Assembly: GCA_022567655.1 (NCBI GenBank)
Contig: JADFGO010000015.1
Coordinates: 1 to 32,306, forward strand
Reading direction: 5' to 3'
DNA: 32,306 nucleotides
DNA from: Candidatus Neomarinimicrobiota bacterium
GTDB lineage: Bacteria > Fidelibacterota > SORT01
The notes beneath the pieces are model-generated. The model saw nothing but the letters and a program-made list of their open reading frames with translations, did not search any database and was not told where the DNA came from. The translations under genes were made by a program, and so were the position numbers. This document shows positions 24,368-32,306 of the stretch, piece by piece; the first letter of the stretch is position 1, and every line of letters starts with the position of its first letter.

Positions 24368-24396
24368 TTGACTTGAGTAAGTGAAAATTCTAAATT
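24368..24396 (+). promoter_or_regulatory. Promoter candidate for mltG-uvrD-TPR operon
   Basis: TTGACT (24368-24373), 17 bases, then TAAATT (24391-24396), fits sigma-70. The same site reads TAAATTTG (24391-24398) with TTG 20 bases upstream, which fits the Bacteroidota consensus TTTG-N19-21-TAnnTTTG apart from one base in the upstream box. It lies 35 bases before the GTG start of mltG. Confidence 0.6.
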
Positions 24397-24430
24397 TGTT
24401 TCTGTCGTTCTCAGGAAGCGGAACTATAAG

Positions 24431-25477
24431 GTGAAAAAGAATTCTAATCTAAACATTTCTTTGACAGCGTTAAGTGGAGTCGCTATACTTACATTCATAT
24501 TATTCTATTTAGTAGTATTAACCGGGATCAAGTTGCCTTCCGGAGAAGATGATATCAGAAATCTGAATATACCGCTGGGTTCCAATTTGAGTCAGGTGGC
24601 GGATAGTCTTGTGTCGATCGGAGTTGTACACTCAAAAAGAGAAGTCACCACCGCCGGTAAAATGCTGGGCGCGGAAAAGCTGATTAAAGCCGGCAGATAT
24701 AGAATCAAACCGGGTGCGAGGTTATATGAAATTTTTAATATGATAACTTCCGGGGCGGTTGAACCTATTGTTGTAACGATAAGAGAGGGTTGGAACTCCC
24801 GGTCGATTGCAAACGAGCTTTCAGAAAAATTAGATATCGACGTAACCCGTTTTCTATTCTTATTATCGGATTCGGTTTTCATAGCGGAAATAGGGCTTGC
24901 CACACACCATCTTGAAGGCTATCTCTTTCCCGAAACATACCACTTTTCATATGAAATGACAGAAGCGGCGATGATAAAATGGATGGTAGCGCTTTTTTCG
25001 GAAAAGATCGGAGAAGAAGAAAGAACACAAGCACGCGAGATGAATATGACTCTGAATGAGGTGATAACTCTCGCCTCGATAATCGAGGGGGAAGCAGTAC
25101 ACGATTCCGAACGCCCCCTTGTTTCGTCGGTCTACCATAACCGGATCAAAAAGAACATGAGGCTTCAGGCTGACCCCACAATTCAATTTCTGCTTTCCGA
25201 CGGACCCCGCAGATTAACGAGCAAGGACTTATTCATTAAATCGCCGTACAATACCTACCGGCACAGCGGATTGCCGCCGGGTCCGATCGGCAGTCCCGGT
25301 TTAGCCTCAATCAGGGCAGCGTTTTGGCCTGAAAAAACAGATTACATATACTTCGTGGCGACGGGCGACGGCTATCATACCTTTTCGGAAACTCTTGAAC
25401 AGCATAACGAAGCAAAAAAGAGACTCAGACGTTTAAGGAAAGAATACGACAGGGAAAAGCTGGAGAGTACTCGCTGA
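24431..25477 (+). CDS. mltG: Endolytic murein transglycosylase MltG (YceG-like)
   Basis: A 348-residue inner-membrane protein read from GTG 24431. It has one N-terminal membrane span (LTALSGVAILTFILFYLVVL, about residues 11-30), a LysM-like subdomain (LGSNLSQVADSLVSIGV), and the YceG domain: VTIREGWNSRSIANEL, HHLEGYLFPETYHF, TLASIIEGEAVHDSERPLVS (catalytic Glu in the ASIIEGE stretch), VYHNRIKKNMRLQADPTIQF, SPYNTYRHSGLPPGPIGSPG and a C-terminal YFVATGDGYHTFSETL. MltG cuts nascent glycan strands and sets their length. It is first of three tightly packed genes; the stop overlaps the helicase start by one base (TGATG). Confidence 0.95.
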   Translation: MKKNSNLNISLTALSGVAILTFILFYLVVLTGIKLPSGEDDIRNLNIPLGSNLSQVADSLVSIGVVHSKREVTTAGKMLGAEKLIKAGRYRIKPGARLYEIFNMITSGAVEPIVVTIREGWNSRSIANELSEKLDIDVTRFLFLLSDSVFIAEIGLATHHLEGYLFPETYHFSYEMTEAAMIKWMVALFSEKIGEEERTQAREMNMTLNEVITLASIIEGEAVHDSERPLVSSVYHNRIKKNMRLQADPTIQFLLSDGPRRLTSKDLFIKSPYNTYRHSGLPPGPIGSPGLASIRAAFWPEKTDYIYFVATGDGYHTFSETLEQHNEAKKRLRRLRKEYDREKLESTR

Positions 25478-27657
25478 TGAAACTGAATCTCGAAAGCGCA
25501 TTAAATCCTGTACAATTAGAAGCGGCAAAGACAGTCGACGGTCCTATCCTTATCCTCGCCGGCGCCGGCAGCGGTAAGACAAGGGTGATTACTCACCGGA
25601 TAGCGTTTCTCGTAAAGGAGGCTTCGATTGATCCGGGCAACATTCTCGCGGTAACTTTTACGAATAAGGCAGCTAGGGAAATGAAGGAGAGAGCTTCAAA
25701 GCTCTTGGGAAGAACCGCTGACCATGTTCAAATCGGAACTTTCCATTCTACCTGTGCGAGAATATTGAGGCATGAGAGTAAATATCTGGGATTACCGAAG
25801 AATTTCAGCATTTATGACAGCGCCGACCAATTATCGGTTATTAAAGAGATCATGGAGGACTTAAAGTTTGACGGTAACGGATACAAACCGAGACAATTCA
25901 GATCGGTAATCAGCCGTACAAAGAACAGTATGTTAGGTCCCCGGGATTTACTGAAAAAAGGCGGATATTTCAATGAAATTTCGGCGGAGATAATGGAGGA
26001 GTATGCTTTAGCTCTTAAACGTGCGGATGCTCTGGATTTTGATGATCTATTGCTCAAACCTTTAGAACTATTCAGAAAATTCGAAGATATGAAAGATAAA
26101 TACACTGATAAGTACAAGTATCTTCTTGTCGACGAATTTCAGGACACCAACCGGGCGCAATTCGAGCTGCTGCTCTATTTAGCCGGAGATAATAAAAACC
26201 TTTGCGTCGTAGGAGACGATGACCAGTCGATCTACGGATGGCGCGGCGCGGACATAACCAACATATTAAGCTTCGAGAAGTATTTTCCCGGTACTAAAGT
26301 TTACAAGTTGGAGCAGAATTACCGATCAACAAAGTGTATATTGGATGCGGCTCATGACGTTGTTCAAAATAACAAGAATAGAACTCCAAAGCGCCTCTGG
26401 ACAGAATCTGAGAAGGGGAGCAGCGTTACTCTCATAAAAGCCTCCGACGACAGGAACGAGGCTGATCAAATATTAACGCTCATGCAGAAAGAAATTTTTC
26501 ATTCAAAACGGACTTTTCAAGATTTTGCTATTCTTTACCGTACGAACGCCCAGAGCCGGATATTAGAAGATTCTTTCCGCAGAGAAGGGATCGCTTATAT
26601 GATCGTCGGCGGTGTTAAATTTTACGAACGCAAGGAGATTAAAGACTATTTAAGTTACCTCAGACTTATTACGAACGTGAATGACACGATAAGTCTCAAA
26701 AGAGTAATTAATTATCCCCCGAGAGGAATTGGAGCGGTAACCTTATTGAAGGTTAAGGAATTTGCGTTAGACAGAAAATTACTATTCTGGGAAGCGCTCG
26801 ACAGTTTAGACGAGATTGAAATCGGTCAGAGGCAAAAGAAGGGCTTATCCGAATTTAAACATCTGATAAAAAAATATACCGATCTGAGTAAGGAGCTCCC
26901 TTTAGAGGAGCTTGTCCGGGTGTTGGATGATGAGTTGGGCATAAGAAAATTGCTCAAAGAAGAGGACAGCGAAGAGTCTATGCAGAGGGAAGCCAACATA
27001 CGGGAGCTGTTCAACAGTATCTCCGAATACTGTGAGGCGGAGCCTGATGCAGACCTGGATGGTTTCCTGGAAAACGTGGCGCTCGTTACGGATATAGACA
27101 GCTGGGACGACAAAGCTAATGCGGTTACTTTGATGACTCTTCACGCCGCCAAGGGATTGGAATTCCCGGTAATATTTATAGCCGGATGCGAAGACGGGCT
27201 GCTTCCGTTGATCAGGGAGTCAGATGAAAATCCGGAGGTTGAAGACATCGAAGAGGAAAGGAGGCTCTTCTACGTCGGCATGACGCGGGCGAAGGAGAAG
27301 CTCTATCTCTCCTGCGCTGCGGTAAGAAGGACATACGGAAATTTCACCTGGACCAGGCAATCTCCGTTTCTATCCGAAATAAATGAAGAGCATCTGGATG
27401 TAATCGAGACTGAGCGATCCGGAACAGGTGAAACAGCATCTAACGTCTCACGTGTTCGAAGAGGTAAAAAATTGAAGAAACAGAAGGGAAAGAGCGAGTT
27501 GGCTGCCGGTGCAATCGTATCTCATAAGTTGTTCGGCAGAGGGAAGGTGCTTGAAGTAACTCCCGATCATGGAGATATAAAGCTCGTAGTCGATTTCGGA
27601 GATGCCGGAATAAAAAAACTGTTAGCCGGATATGCCAAGTTAGAACTAATTTCCTGA
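25477..27657 (+). CDS. UvrD/PcrA-type SF1A 3'-5' DNA helicase
   Basis: A 726-residue helicase with all SF1A motifs in order: Q-motif LNPVQLEAA, Walker A GAGSGKT, TFTNKAAREMKER (Ia), GTFHSTCARILRHE, Walker B VDEFQDTN, GDDDQSIYGWRGAD (III), QNYRST (IV), VTLMTLHAAKGLEFPVIFIA (V) and RRLFYVGMTRAKEKL (VI). A basic linker and a small C-terminal domain (IVSHKLFGRGKVLEV ... VDFGDAGIKKLL) match the PcrA/UvrD tail that binds RNA polymerase. Such enzymes unwind DNA in mismatch and nucleotide excision repair and clear recombinase filaments. The family cannot be split between PcrA, UvrD and Rep by eye, so no symbol is given. It starts on the mltG stop. Confidence 0.95.
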   Translation: MKLNLESALNPVQLEAAKTVDGPILILAGAGSGKTRVITHRIAFLVKEASIDPGNILAVTFTNKAAREMKERASKLLGRTADHVQIGTFHSTCARILRHESKYLGLPKNFSIYDSADQLSVIKEIMEDLKFDGNGYKPRQFRSVISRTKNSMLGPRDLLKKGGYFNEISAEIMEEYALALKRADALDFDDLLLKPLELFRKFEDMKDKYTDKYKYLLVDEFQDTNRAQFELLLYLAGDNKNLCVVGDDDQSIYGWRGADITNILSFEKYFPGTKVYKLEQNYRSTKCILDAAHDVVQNNKNRTPKRLWTESEKGSSVTLIKASDDRNEADQILTLMQKEIFHSKRTFQDFAILYRTNAQSRILEDSFRREGIAYMIVGGVKFYERKEIKDYLSYLRLITNVNDTISLKRVINYPPRGIGAVTLLKVKEFALDRKLLFWEALDSLDEIEIGQRQKKGLSEFKHLIKKYTDLSKELPLEELVRVLDDELGIRKLLKEEDSEESMQREANIRELFNSISEYCEAEPDADLDGFLENVALVTDIDSWDDKANAVTLMTLHAAKGLEFPVIFIAGCEDGLLPLIRESDENPEVEDIEEERRLFYVGMTRAKEKLYLSCAAVRRTYGNFTWTRQSPFLSEINEEHLDVIETERSGTGETASNVSRVRRGKKLKKQKGKSELAAGAIVSHKLFGRGKVLEVTPDHGDIKLVVDFGDAGIKKLLAGYAKLELIS

Positions 27658-27669
27658 TTCGGGACTCCG

Positions 27670-30600
27670 TTGAATAGTAAGATCATAACAGGTTTACTCT
27701 CGCTTCTTATCGTTTTTAACGGGAATCTGTTCGCCCAGCAAGACAAAGAGAGTGACGCATTCACTTTCGCTTCCAAATTATATAATGATAGACTTTATGA
27801 CGTTGCCATCGCTCAATTGGAGCAGCTGCTTGAAGAATTCCCTTCATCGCGGTTCCGGTTGGAGACGCTGGAACTATTGGGGAATTCGTATTTTAATCTC
27901 CGAAATTACGCCGATTCGAGAAGGGTATATCTTCAGCTCGAAAAAGAGTATCACGGAGCGCAAAAAGCTGAGGAAGCGCTCATGTTGGCGGCAAAGTCGA
28001 GTGAAGAGCTGAACGACTACATTTCAGCTGCGGTTACGTTTAAAAAATTAACGTCGTACTATCCCAACAGCAGCAACGTAGAATCGGCATATCTGGCGAG
28101 CGGTTATAACTATCTTCTCGGAGGTATGGATAACTTAACCGAGTCGATTCTACTTGAACTCATAGAAGTTAAGGGCGAGAGTGAGGAAGCCCTGACCGCT
28201 CTCACGATTCTTGCGGGAATTTATGAAAAGAGCGGGAGAAACGAGGATGCCCTGCAAAAATTAGAAGCTGCTGAATCGCATAGGCATGCGAAGAATCACT
28301 TACCTCTCATCCTGCACTCAAAGGGCAGGATTCAGATGAAGTTCTCGGAAGTCGAAAGCGCCGGAAAATCATTGATAAAGCTGTCGAAACTATCTTTAAA
28401 AGATAAGGAAGTCCAAAAAGGCCTGATACTTTTAGGGGATATAGACCTCTCGAACGGGAAATATAAATCCGCCTATAACCGGTTCAAATCGGTAGAGAAA
28501 AGGGCTGATGCGAAGATTAAAAACAACGCTCTCATTAAGATGGGAGACGCTAAGCTGTTACTCGGTGAACATGGTGAAGCACTGAAACTATATAATAAGA
28601 TAGAAATTTCCGGATTGACTCCTGTGGAGATGAAAATGTATTACTTCAGGCGGGCATATGCCGCCGAGTCCACAGGCGATATTGTTAATGCCGTTGCCGA
28701 TTACGATAGGGTACTAAGCGAAAGATATCCGGACACGCTCGGCGTTGCGACGGAATCAAGGAAAAGAGCGGTCGCTCTTTCTCTCAGAATGTCTGATACG
28801 GAGGCAGCGGTTTCCTACTGCACAGCATACCTTGAAATGTATCCGGAAGGTAAAGAGAGGGCATATTTCGCCTTTCGAGCGGGGGAGCTCTACCGTAATA
28901 ATTTGAACGAAACGGAAAAGGCGGTCCCGTATTTCAAGCTCGTTGCCGATAATTACGGTGACAATCAGTTTGTGGACGATGCTTTGTATGAACTCGCAAG
29001 GAGCTATTTCGATTTGGGATTGACTCGTGAGTCAACCGATGAACTAAAAAAAATTGCGGAGTTGTACCCCGGAAGCAGTCAGTCCGATGAATCCGAGCGG
29101 CTTTTACGGTATATCGATATTTTTGTCGATAAAGAGAGCGAACTCGGTTTCGAAAGGCTCGCGGAACTTATGGGGGGTCTAATCACCGATAAATCGAGGG
29201 ATGAGCTTACTATAGAGCTTGCCTCGATATATCAGAATGAGATGAAAGATTTTAAGCGGGCGGCGGAGCTTTTGAAAAAGATGATAAGCTCCGAACTTTC
29301 AGGAACTCACAAATCTACCGCATTGTTTATGCTTGGTGATATTAACCTGAAATTAGCGTTCGAGGCGGAATATCGAAACGATCATGAGATGAAAAAGTTT
29401 TATCAACAGCAAGCCCGTTCGTTTTTGACGGAGCTTCAGAGCAAATTCCCTAACAGCGAAAACGCTTCGGCGGCGACATATCATCTGACGATGATATCAA
29501 ACGGTTCGAAAGAACAGAAGCTGCGGAGACTCGAATCGTTTCTGAACTCTTTCCCCGAATCGGGCTTTATAGACAAAGCCTTGATGTCTATCGGAGAATC
29601 ATATAAGGGGAAGGGAAGATTATTAAAATCCCGGAAGCTGTTCGAAAGGGTTCTCAAGGAATATCCAAGAAGCAGGGAATCGGAAAAAGCCTCCTTTGAG
29701 ATCGCCCTGTTAAGCCAGCGGGATGGCTCGGAAGAAAGGAAGAGGCTCGACCTCGATTCATATATCAGAAGGTATCCCGGTGGAAAATATATTGTCAGGG
29801 CGAAATATCTGCTCGGGAACTCACACATGAGGTCAGGCAACCAGAGTGAGGCAATGGATTTATATTCAGACATCGTTCAGAATTATTATTACTCGGAGTA
29901 CGTGGACAGCGTCAGCTCCAAACTCGGAATGGTTTACTTTGAAGCGGGCGAATACGAACTTGCCCTCGAAGAGTTTCTTTCCTCCGGAAGTGATGAATCG
30001 TGGTTCTCAAAAACCTTCGTTCCCTATAGAATACCTTCAAACCGCGAGGAGATATATTTTGCGGCTCTGTCGGCGGAAAAGTCAGGCAATCTGAAGATGG
30101 CTAAATCTTTCTACCGCAGGTATCTGCAGCGTGGAACCGATACGGCAAACGCTCCGCAAGCCGCTTTTGCTCTTTTGTCCATATACGAAGGGGAAGGAGG
30201 CACACAAAAAACAAAACCGCTCTTGAGAACTCTTCTGATTGACAGTTGGTCCGGAGCCGTAGCCGGTAAGTTCCATGAAATGTTAGCGGACATATATTTT
30301 GGTGAAATGGATTACCCGCTTGCGAGAAGCGAGTATGAAATGGCGAAAAACCTTCTACCGAAAAAAGAACATAAAAGGTTTATTTTGAAAATTCTCACCT
30401 GTTATTTCCGCGAAGAAAAATTTCAGGATGCGGAGCGAGTAGAGGCAGCGTTCAAAAAAGAGTATCTGAGCAGCGCCACAGCCGACGAGCGCGCTTTGAT
30501 GTTATATGAAAGAGGAATGTACCTGAGCAAAAAAGAGCTGCTGCCGGCTGCGAAAAGGCATTTCAAGGAGATAACGAAAATTTTTCCGAAAAGCGGTTAC

Positions 30601-31335
30601 GGGGCGGCGGCGGGTTACGAGTTGAGCCTGATAGAAATAGCCGAAAATAAAAAACAGGACGCCCTCAGCCGTTTAAGCAAGTTGGTTGATGAATATCCCG
30701 ATGACGTGATAATCCCGCAAATTCAGTTCACGATAGGGAAACTCTTTCGTTCTGTTCAGCAGTACAACGATGCGATAGAGTATCTCAAAAAAACGATCGA
30801 CCACCCGGGTTCGGAAGGATTGAGGGAGACGGCATACACCGAACTCATCAGGAGCTACGAGGAATCGGGACTGCTCGAACCTGCGCTCACGACAGCCTTG
30901 TTATACATAGAGAAATATTCTGATTCGGAGAATGCTTTCGACGTGAAGATGAAAATCGGCAGCCTTTTGATGAACGTGGGCGATTATGAGAAGGCCGTGA
31001 AACATTGGGAAAACCTGCTGCCTTATGCCGATACCGAAACCAGTTCGGAGATACTCTTCTGGACGGGGGAGAGCTATTTCAACCAGGGCGAATACTCACG
31101 CGCCATAACAGAATATCTGAAAGTCTCATATCTCGGCGCGCCGACGAAATTAGACTGGTCGGCCTCCGCATGGTGGAAGGCGGGAAACGCCTACGAGGAA
31201 TTGGGGGATTACGAGAAATCGGCGCTGATGTATGACAGGATCATAGAGGAAAAGGGCGCCGTCAGCGACTTCGGAAGATACGCCCGGCAGCGCATTGAAT
31301 CGCTCAGGCTCGCCGGAAAAATAGAGGGGGGGTAG
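27670..31335 (+). CDS. Large periplasmic TPR protein
   Basis: A 1221-residue protein from TTG 27670, the only start that leaves an intact signal peptide (NSKIITGLLSLLIVFNGNLF, cut near AQ). The rest is a near-continuous array of TPR units, with BamD/YbgF-like spacing of about 36-40 residues and frequent 'YP' or 'FP' turns: QLEQLLEEFPSSRFRLETLE, LKKIAELYPGSSQSDESERL, FERVLKEYPRSRESEKASFE, AITEYLKVSYLGAPTKLDWS. No enzyme motif is visible. It sits 12 bases after the helicase gene, in the mltG operon; the functional link to cell-wall work or envelope assembly is inferred from exported TPR proteins in general. It is unusually long for this class. Confidence 0.88.
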   Translation: MNSKIITGLLSLLIVFNGNLFAQQDKESDAFTFASKLYNDRLYDVAIAQLEQLLEEFPSSRFRLETLELLGNSYFNLRNYADSRRVYLQLEKEYHGAQKAEEALMLAAKSSEELNDYISAAVTFKKLTSYYPNSSNVESAYLASGYNYLLGGMDNLTESILLELIEVKGESEEALTALTILAGIYEKSGRNEDALQKLEAAESHRHAKNHLPLILHSKGRIQMKFSEVESAGKSLIKLSKLSLKDKEVQKGLILLGDIDLSNGKYKSAYNRFKSVEKRADAKIKNNALIKMGDAKLLLGEHGEALKLYNKIEISGLTPVEMKMYYFRRAYAAESTGDIVNAVADYDRVLSERYPDTLGVATESRKRAVALSLRMSDTEAAVSYCTAYLEMYPEGKERAYFAFRAGELYRNNLNETEKAVPYFKLVADNYGDNQFVDDALYELARSYFDLGLTRESTDELKKIAELYPGSSQSDESERLLRYIDIFVDKESELGFERLAELMGGLITDKSRDELTIELASIYQNEMKDFKRAAELLKKMISSELSGTHKSTALFMLGDINLKLAFEAEYRNDHEMKKFYQQQARSFLTELQSKFPNSENASAATYHLTMISNGSKEQKLRRLESFLNSFPESGFIDKALMSIGESYKGKGRLLKSRKLFERVLKEYPRSRESEKASFEIALLSQRDGSEERKRLDLDSYIRRYPGGKYIVRAKYLLGNSHMRSGNQSEAMDLYSDIVQNYYYSEYVDSVSSKLGMVYFEAGEYELALEEFLSSGSDESWFSKTFVPYRIPSNREEIYFAALSAEKSGNLKMAKSFYRRYLQRGTDTANAPQAAFALLSIYEGEGGTQKTKPLLRTLLIDSWSGAVAGKFHEMLADIYFGEMDYPLARSEYEMAKNLLPKKEHKRFILKILTCYFREEKFQDAERVEAAFKKEYLSSATADERALMLYERGMYLSKKELLPAAKRHFKEITKIFPKSGYGAAAGYELSLIEIAENKKQDALSRLSKLVDEYPDDVIIPQIQFTIGKLFRSVQQYNDAIEYLKKTIDHPGSEGLRETAYTELIRSYEESGLLEPALTTALLYIEKYSDSENAFDVKMKIGSLLMNVGDYEKAVKHWENLLPYADTETSSEILFWTGESYFNQGEYSRAITEYLKVSYLGAPTKLDWSASAWWKAGNAYEELGDYEKSALMYDRIIEEKGAVSDFGRYARQRIESLRLAGKIEGG

Positions 31336-31561
31336 GCTATCGAAGATCGTCAGATTTTACTTGCGCACTCATCAAGTCAAATGACAAAAATATATACGCA
31401 CCCTAATTTTAAGTTAGCTTTGGATTATGTAAATAGGTTACTATCCTATTTCAAAGATTAGACTTAATTTTATCGATTATTGAGTTGCTCAATCAATAGA
31501 TTTGACATATCTTTACTCCGTATAGAAATACACTCTCCACGTTTTTTATTTGGTAATAAAT
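31336..31561. other. AT-rich intergenic gap
   Basis: GC falls sharply just after the TPR stop. I see no terminator hairpin with a T-run and no coding frame here; it probably contains the promoter of the small membrane protein gene. Confidence 0.4.
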
Positions 31562-31861
31562 ATGAATTATGTGAAAATCGTTCTCGCTACTTTAATTTCT
31601 CTAGCATTGTTGTTCGTAAGTCTAAGCTCTGATTATCAATGGGTTCATGATAACAAATCACTTATAATTTCTTTCATAATATTGGGCTCGATTATTTTTG
31701 CGATTATTGAAGCAAGACTATATCACTTGAAATCTAAATTTGATTCGCGAACTTTGGGACCTAAAGGGCAGATCATGATTCAGGCCTCAATCGAGGAACT
31801 TAAGAAAGAACTAAAACGTTTGATTTCTGAAATGTTACCTGTAACAAGTAAAGAAAGCTAA
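31562..31861 (+). CDS. Small two-span membrane protein, probably the N-terminal part of a split membrane-TPR gene
   Basis: A 99-residue product from ATG 31562 (a TTG four codons upstream is possible). Two membrane spans (YVKIVLATLISLALLFVSLS and LIISFIILGSIIFAIIEARL) are joined by a short loop, followed by a helical tail (QASIEELKKELKRLISEMLP) that ends at the TAA 31859-31861. No family recognised. A TPR-coding frame offset by +1 is open from 31845 and has no start of its own near the beginning of its homology, so the two are likely one protein interrupted by a frameshift. AT-rich, unlike the core genes to its left. Confidence 0.6.
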   Translation: MNYVKIVLATLISLALLFVSLSSDYQWVHDNKSLIISFIILGSIIFAIIEARLYHLKSKFDSRTLGPKGQIMIQASIEELKKELKRLISEMLPVTSKES

Positions 31862-32306
31862 AAGGGCTAGTAAATATTTTAAACAAGGAAGGAGTGATTA
31901 CAACAACTTTGACTTTAGGAGTGCTGTAAAAAACTTTAATAATTCGATTGAGTCTATTGCTACGATGTCTGGTTACATTAATTTAGGAAATTCTTATTTC
32001 TCGATGTCAGAATTGAATGAAGCTCATGAGGCGTACGGTTTAGGTCATAAAATTGCCAAAGAAAAATTGAATAAAAATTTCATAGCAAAATTTTTAAGTG
32101 GATTGGGTATTGTTGCCTTTAGCGAAGGTCGTCTTGAGGAAGCTCGGGTGTCATTCGAATCAGCCCTCGAGGAACAAGGTAATATCAAAGATACGTTTGG
32201 TGAAGGGTTAACTCTTAATAATCTTGGATTACTGTTATTTCAAAAAAACGATTTTCCATCGTCCATTGAGTATTTTGAAGAAAGTATTAAAAGGTCTGAT
32301 CAAGCG
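31845..32306 (+). pseudogene. TPR-repeat coding region, frameshifted from upstream gene and cut by window end
   Basis: From 31845 a frame ≡0 mod 3 (the preceding gene is ≡2) stays open to the last base. It reads KAKRASKYFKQGRSDYNNFD, then FRSAVKNFNNSIESIATMSG, then several TPR units such as GRLEEARVSFESALEEQ and NDFPSSIEYFEESIKRS. The first in-frame ATG (31965) falls after the first helices of the first TPR, and no GTG or TTG precedes it, so the natural N-terminus is probably the membrane protein upstream. A +1 shift in the stretch 31845-31861 would join them. It could be a real mutation, a sequencing indel, or programmed frameshifting. The C-terminus lies outside the window. Confidence 0.6.

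Noticed and set aside
1-32306. CRISPR array, transposase, integrase or rRNA genes
   Set aside because: No regularly spaced repeats, recombinase-like proteins or rRNA sequence could be found on either strand.

Overview
The window looks like a chromosomal contig from a member of the FCB group (Bacteroidota-like, possibly Neomarinimicrobiota or a neighbouring phylum). This is inferred from several sequence marks: type IX secretion (T9SS) C-terminal sorting tails, a methionyl-tRNA synthetase with the KLSTS form of the signature loop, a holB-PSP1/RicT pair, an EnvC-like protein with degenerate metal ligands, many periplasmic TPR proteins, and frequent TTG starts before obvious signal peptides. The sequence alone does not fix the phylum.

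Layout. (1) 1-1564: AT-rich accessory end with a four-unit Cys/His repeat protein, a VTT-like membrane protein and a scrap of a T9SS-secreted protein gene. (2) 1572-14195: core block A. Its left part is a tight six-gene minus-strand operon, read from 9704 down to 1572: DUF456 membrane protein, DUF4159, DUF4175, a TPR protein, a secreted protein of the family often mislabelled asparagine synthetase B, and YjbQ. A divergent plus-strand gene (9860-11551) encodes a beta-barrel/TPR/BamE-like fusion. Then come a minus-strand pair (cyclic-nucleotide-binding protein, then AI-2E/PerM-type permease) and an alpha/beta hydrolase. (3) 14196-16090: AT-rich accessory gap with a second T9SS tail remnant, an orphan lipoprotein, a tRNA-3'-end-like scrap and a diverged direct repeat. 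(4) 16091-31335: core block B, all plus strand: EnvC-like protein, holB, ricT-like, metG, tatD, rsmA, a POTRA-less Omp85 barrel, a terminator and a dispersed palindromic repeat, then mltG, a UvrD/PcrA helicase and a 1221-residue TPR protein. (5) 31336-32306: AT-rich accessory end with a small membrane protein and a TPR coding region that appear to be one gene split by a +1 frame change.

Core block B combines replication and translation maintenance with cell-wall work (EnvC-like amidase activator, MltG glycan-chain terminase) and envelope proteins. The six-gene operon in block A is probably an envelope system: membrane-anchored DUF4175 coiled coil, periplasmic TPR partner, and two secreted or anchored proteins sharing a GATase-like motif. 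Its function is unknown to me.

Most notable points: the 46-bp inverted T9SS tail copies that bracket 12.8 kb and coincide with changes in composition; the shared motif in two proteins of the DUF4159/DUF4175 operon; the alternating zinc-ribbon repeat protein; and the split membrane-anchor/TPR gene at the right edge. I see no CRISPR array, rRNA, complete tRNA, transposase or integrase gene.
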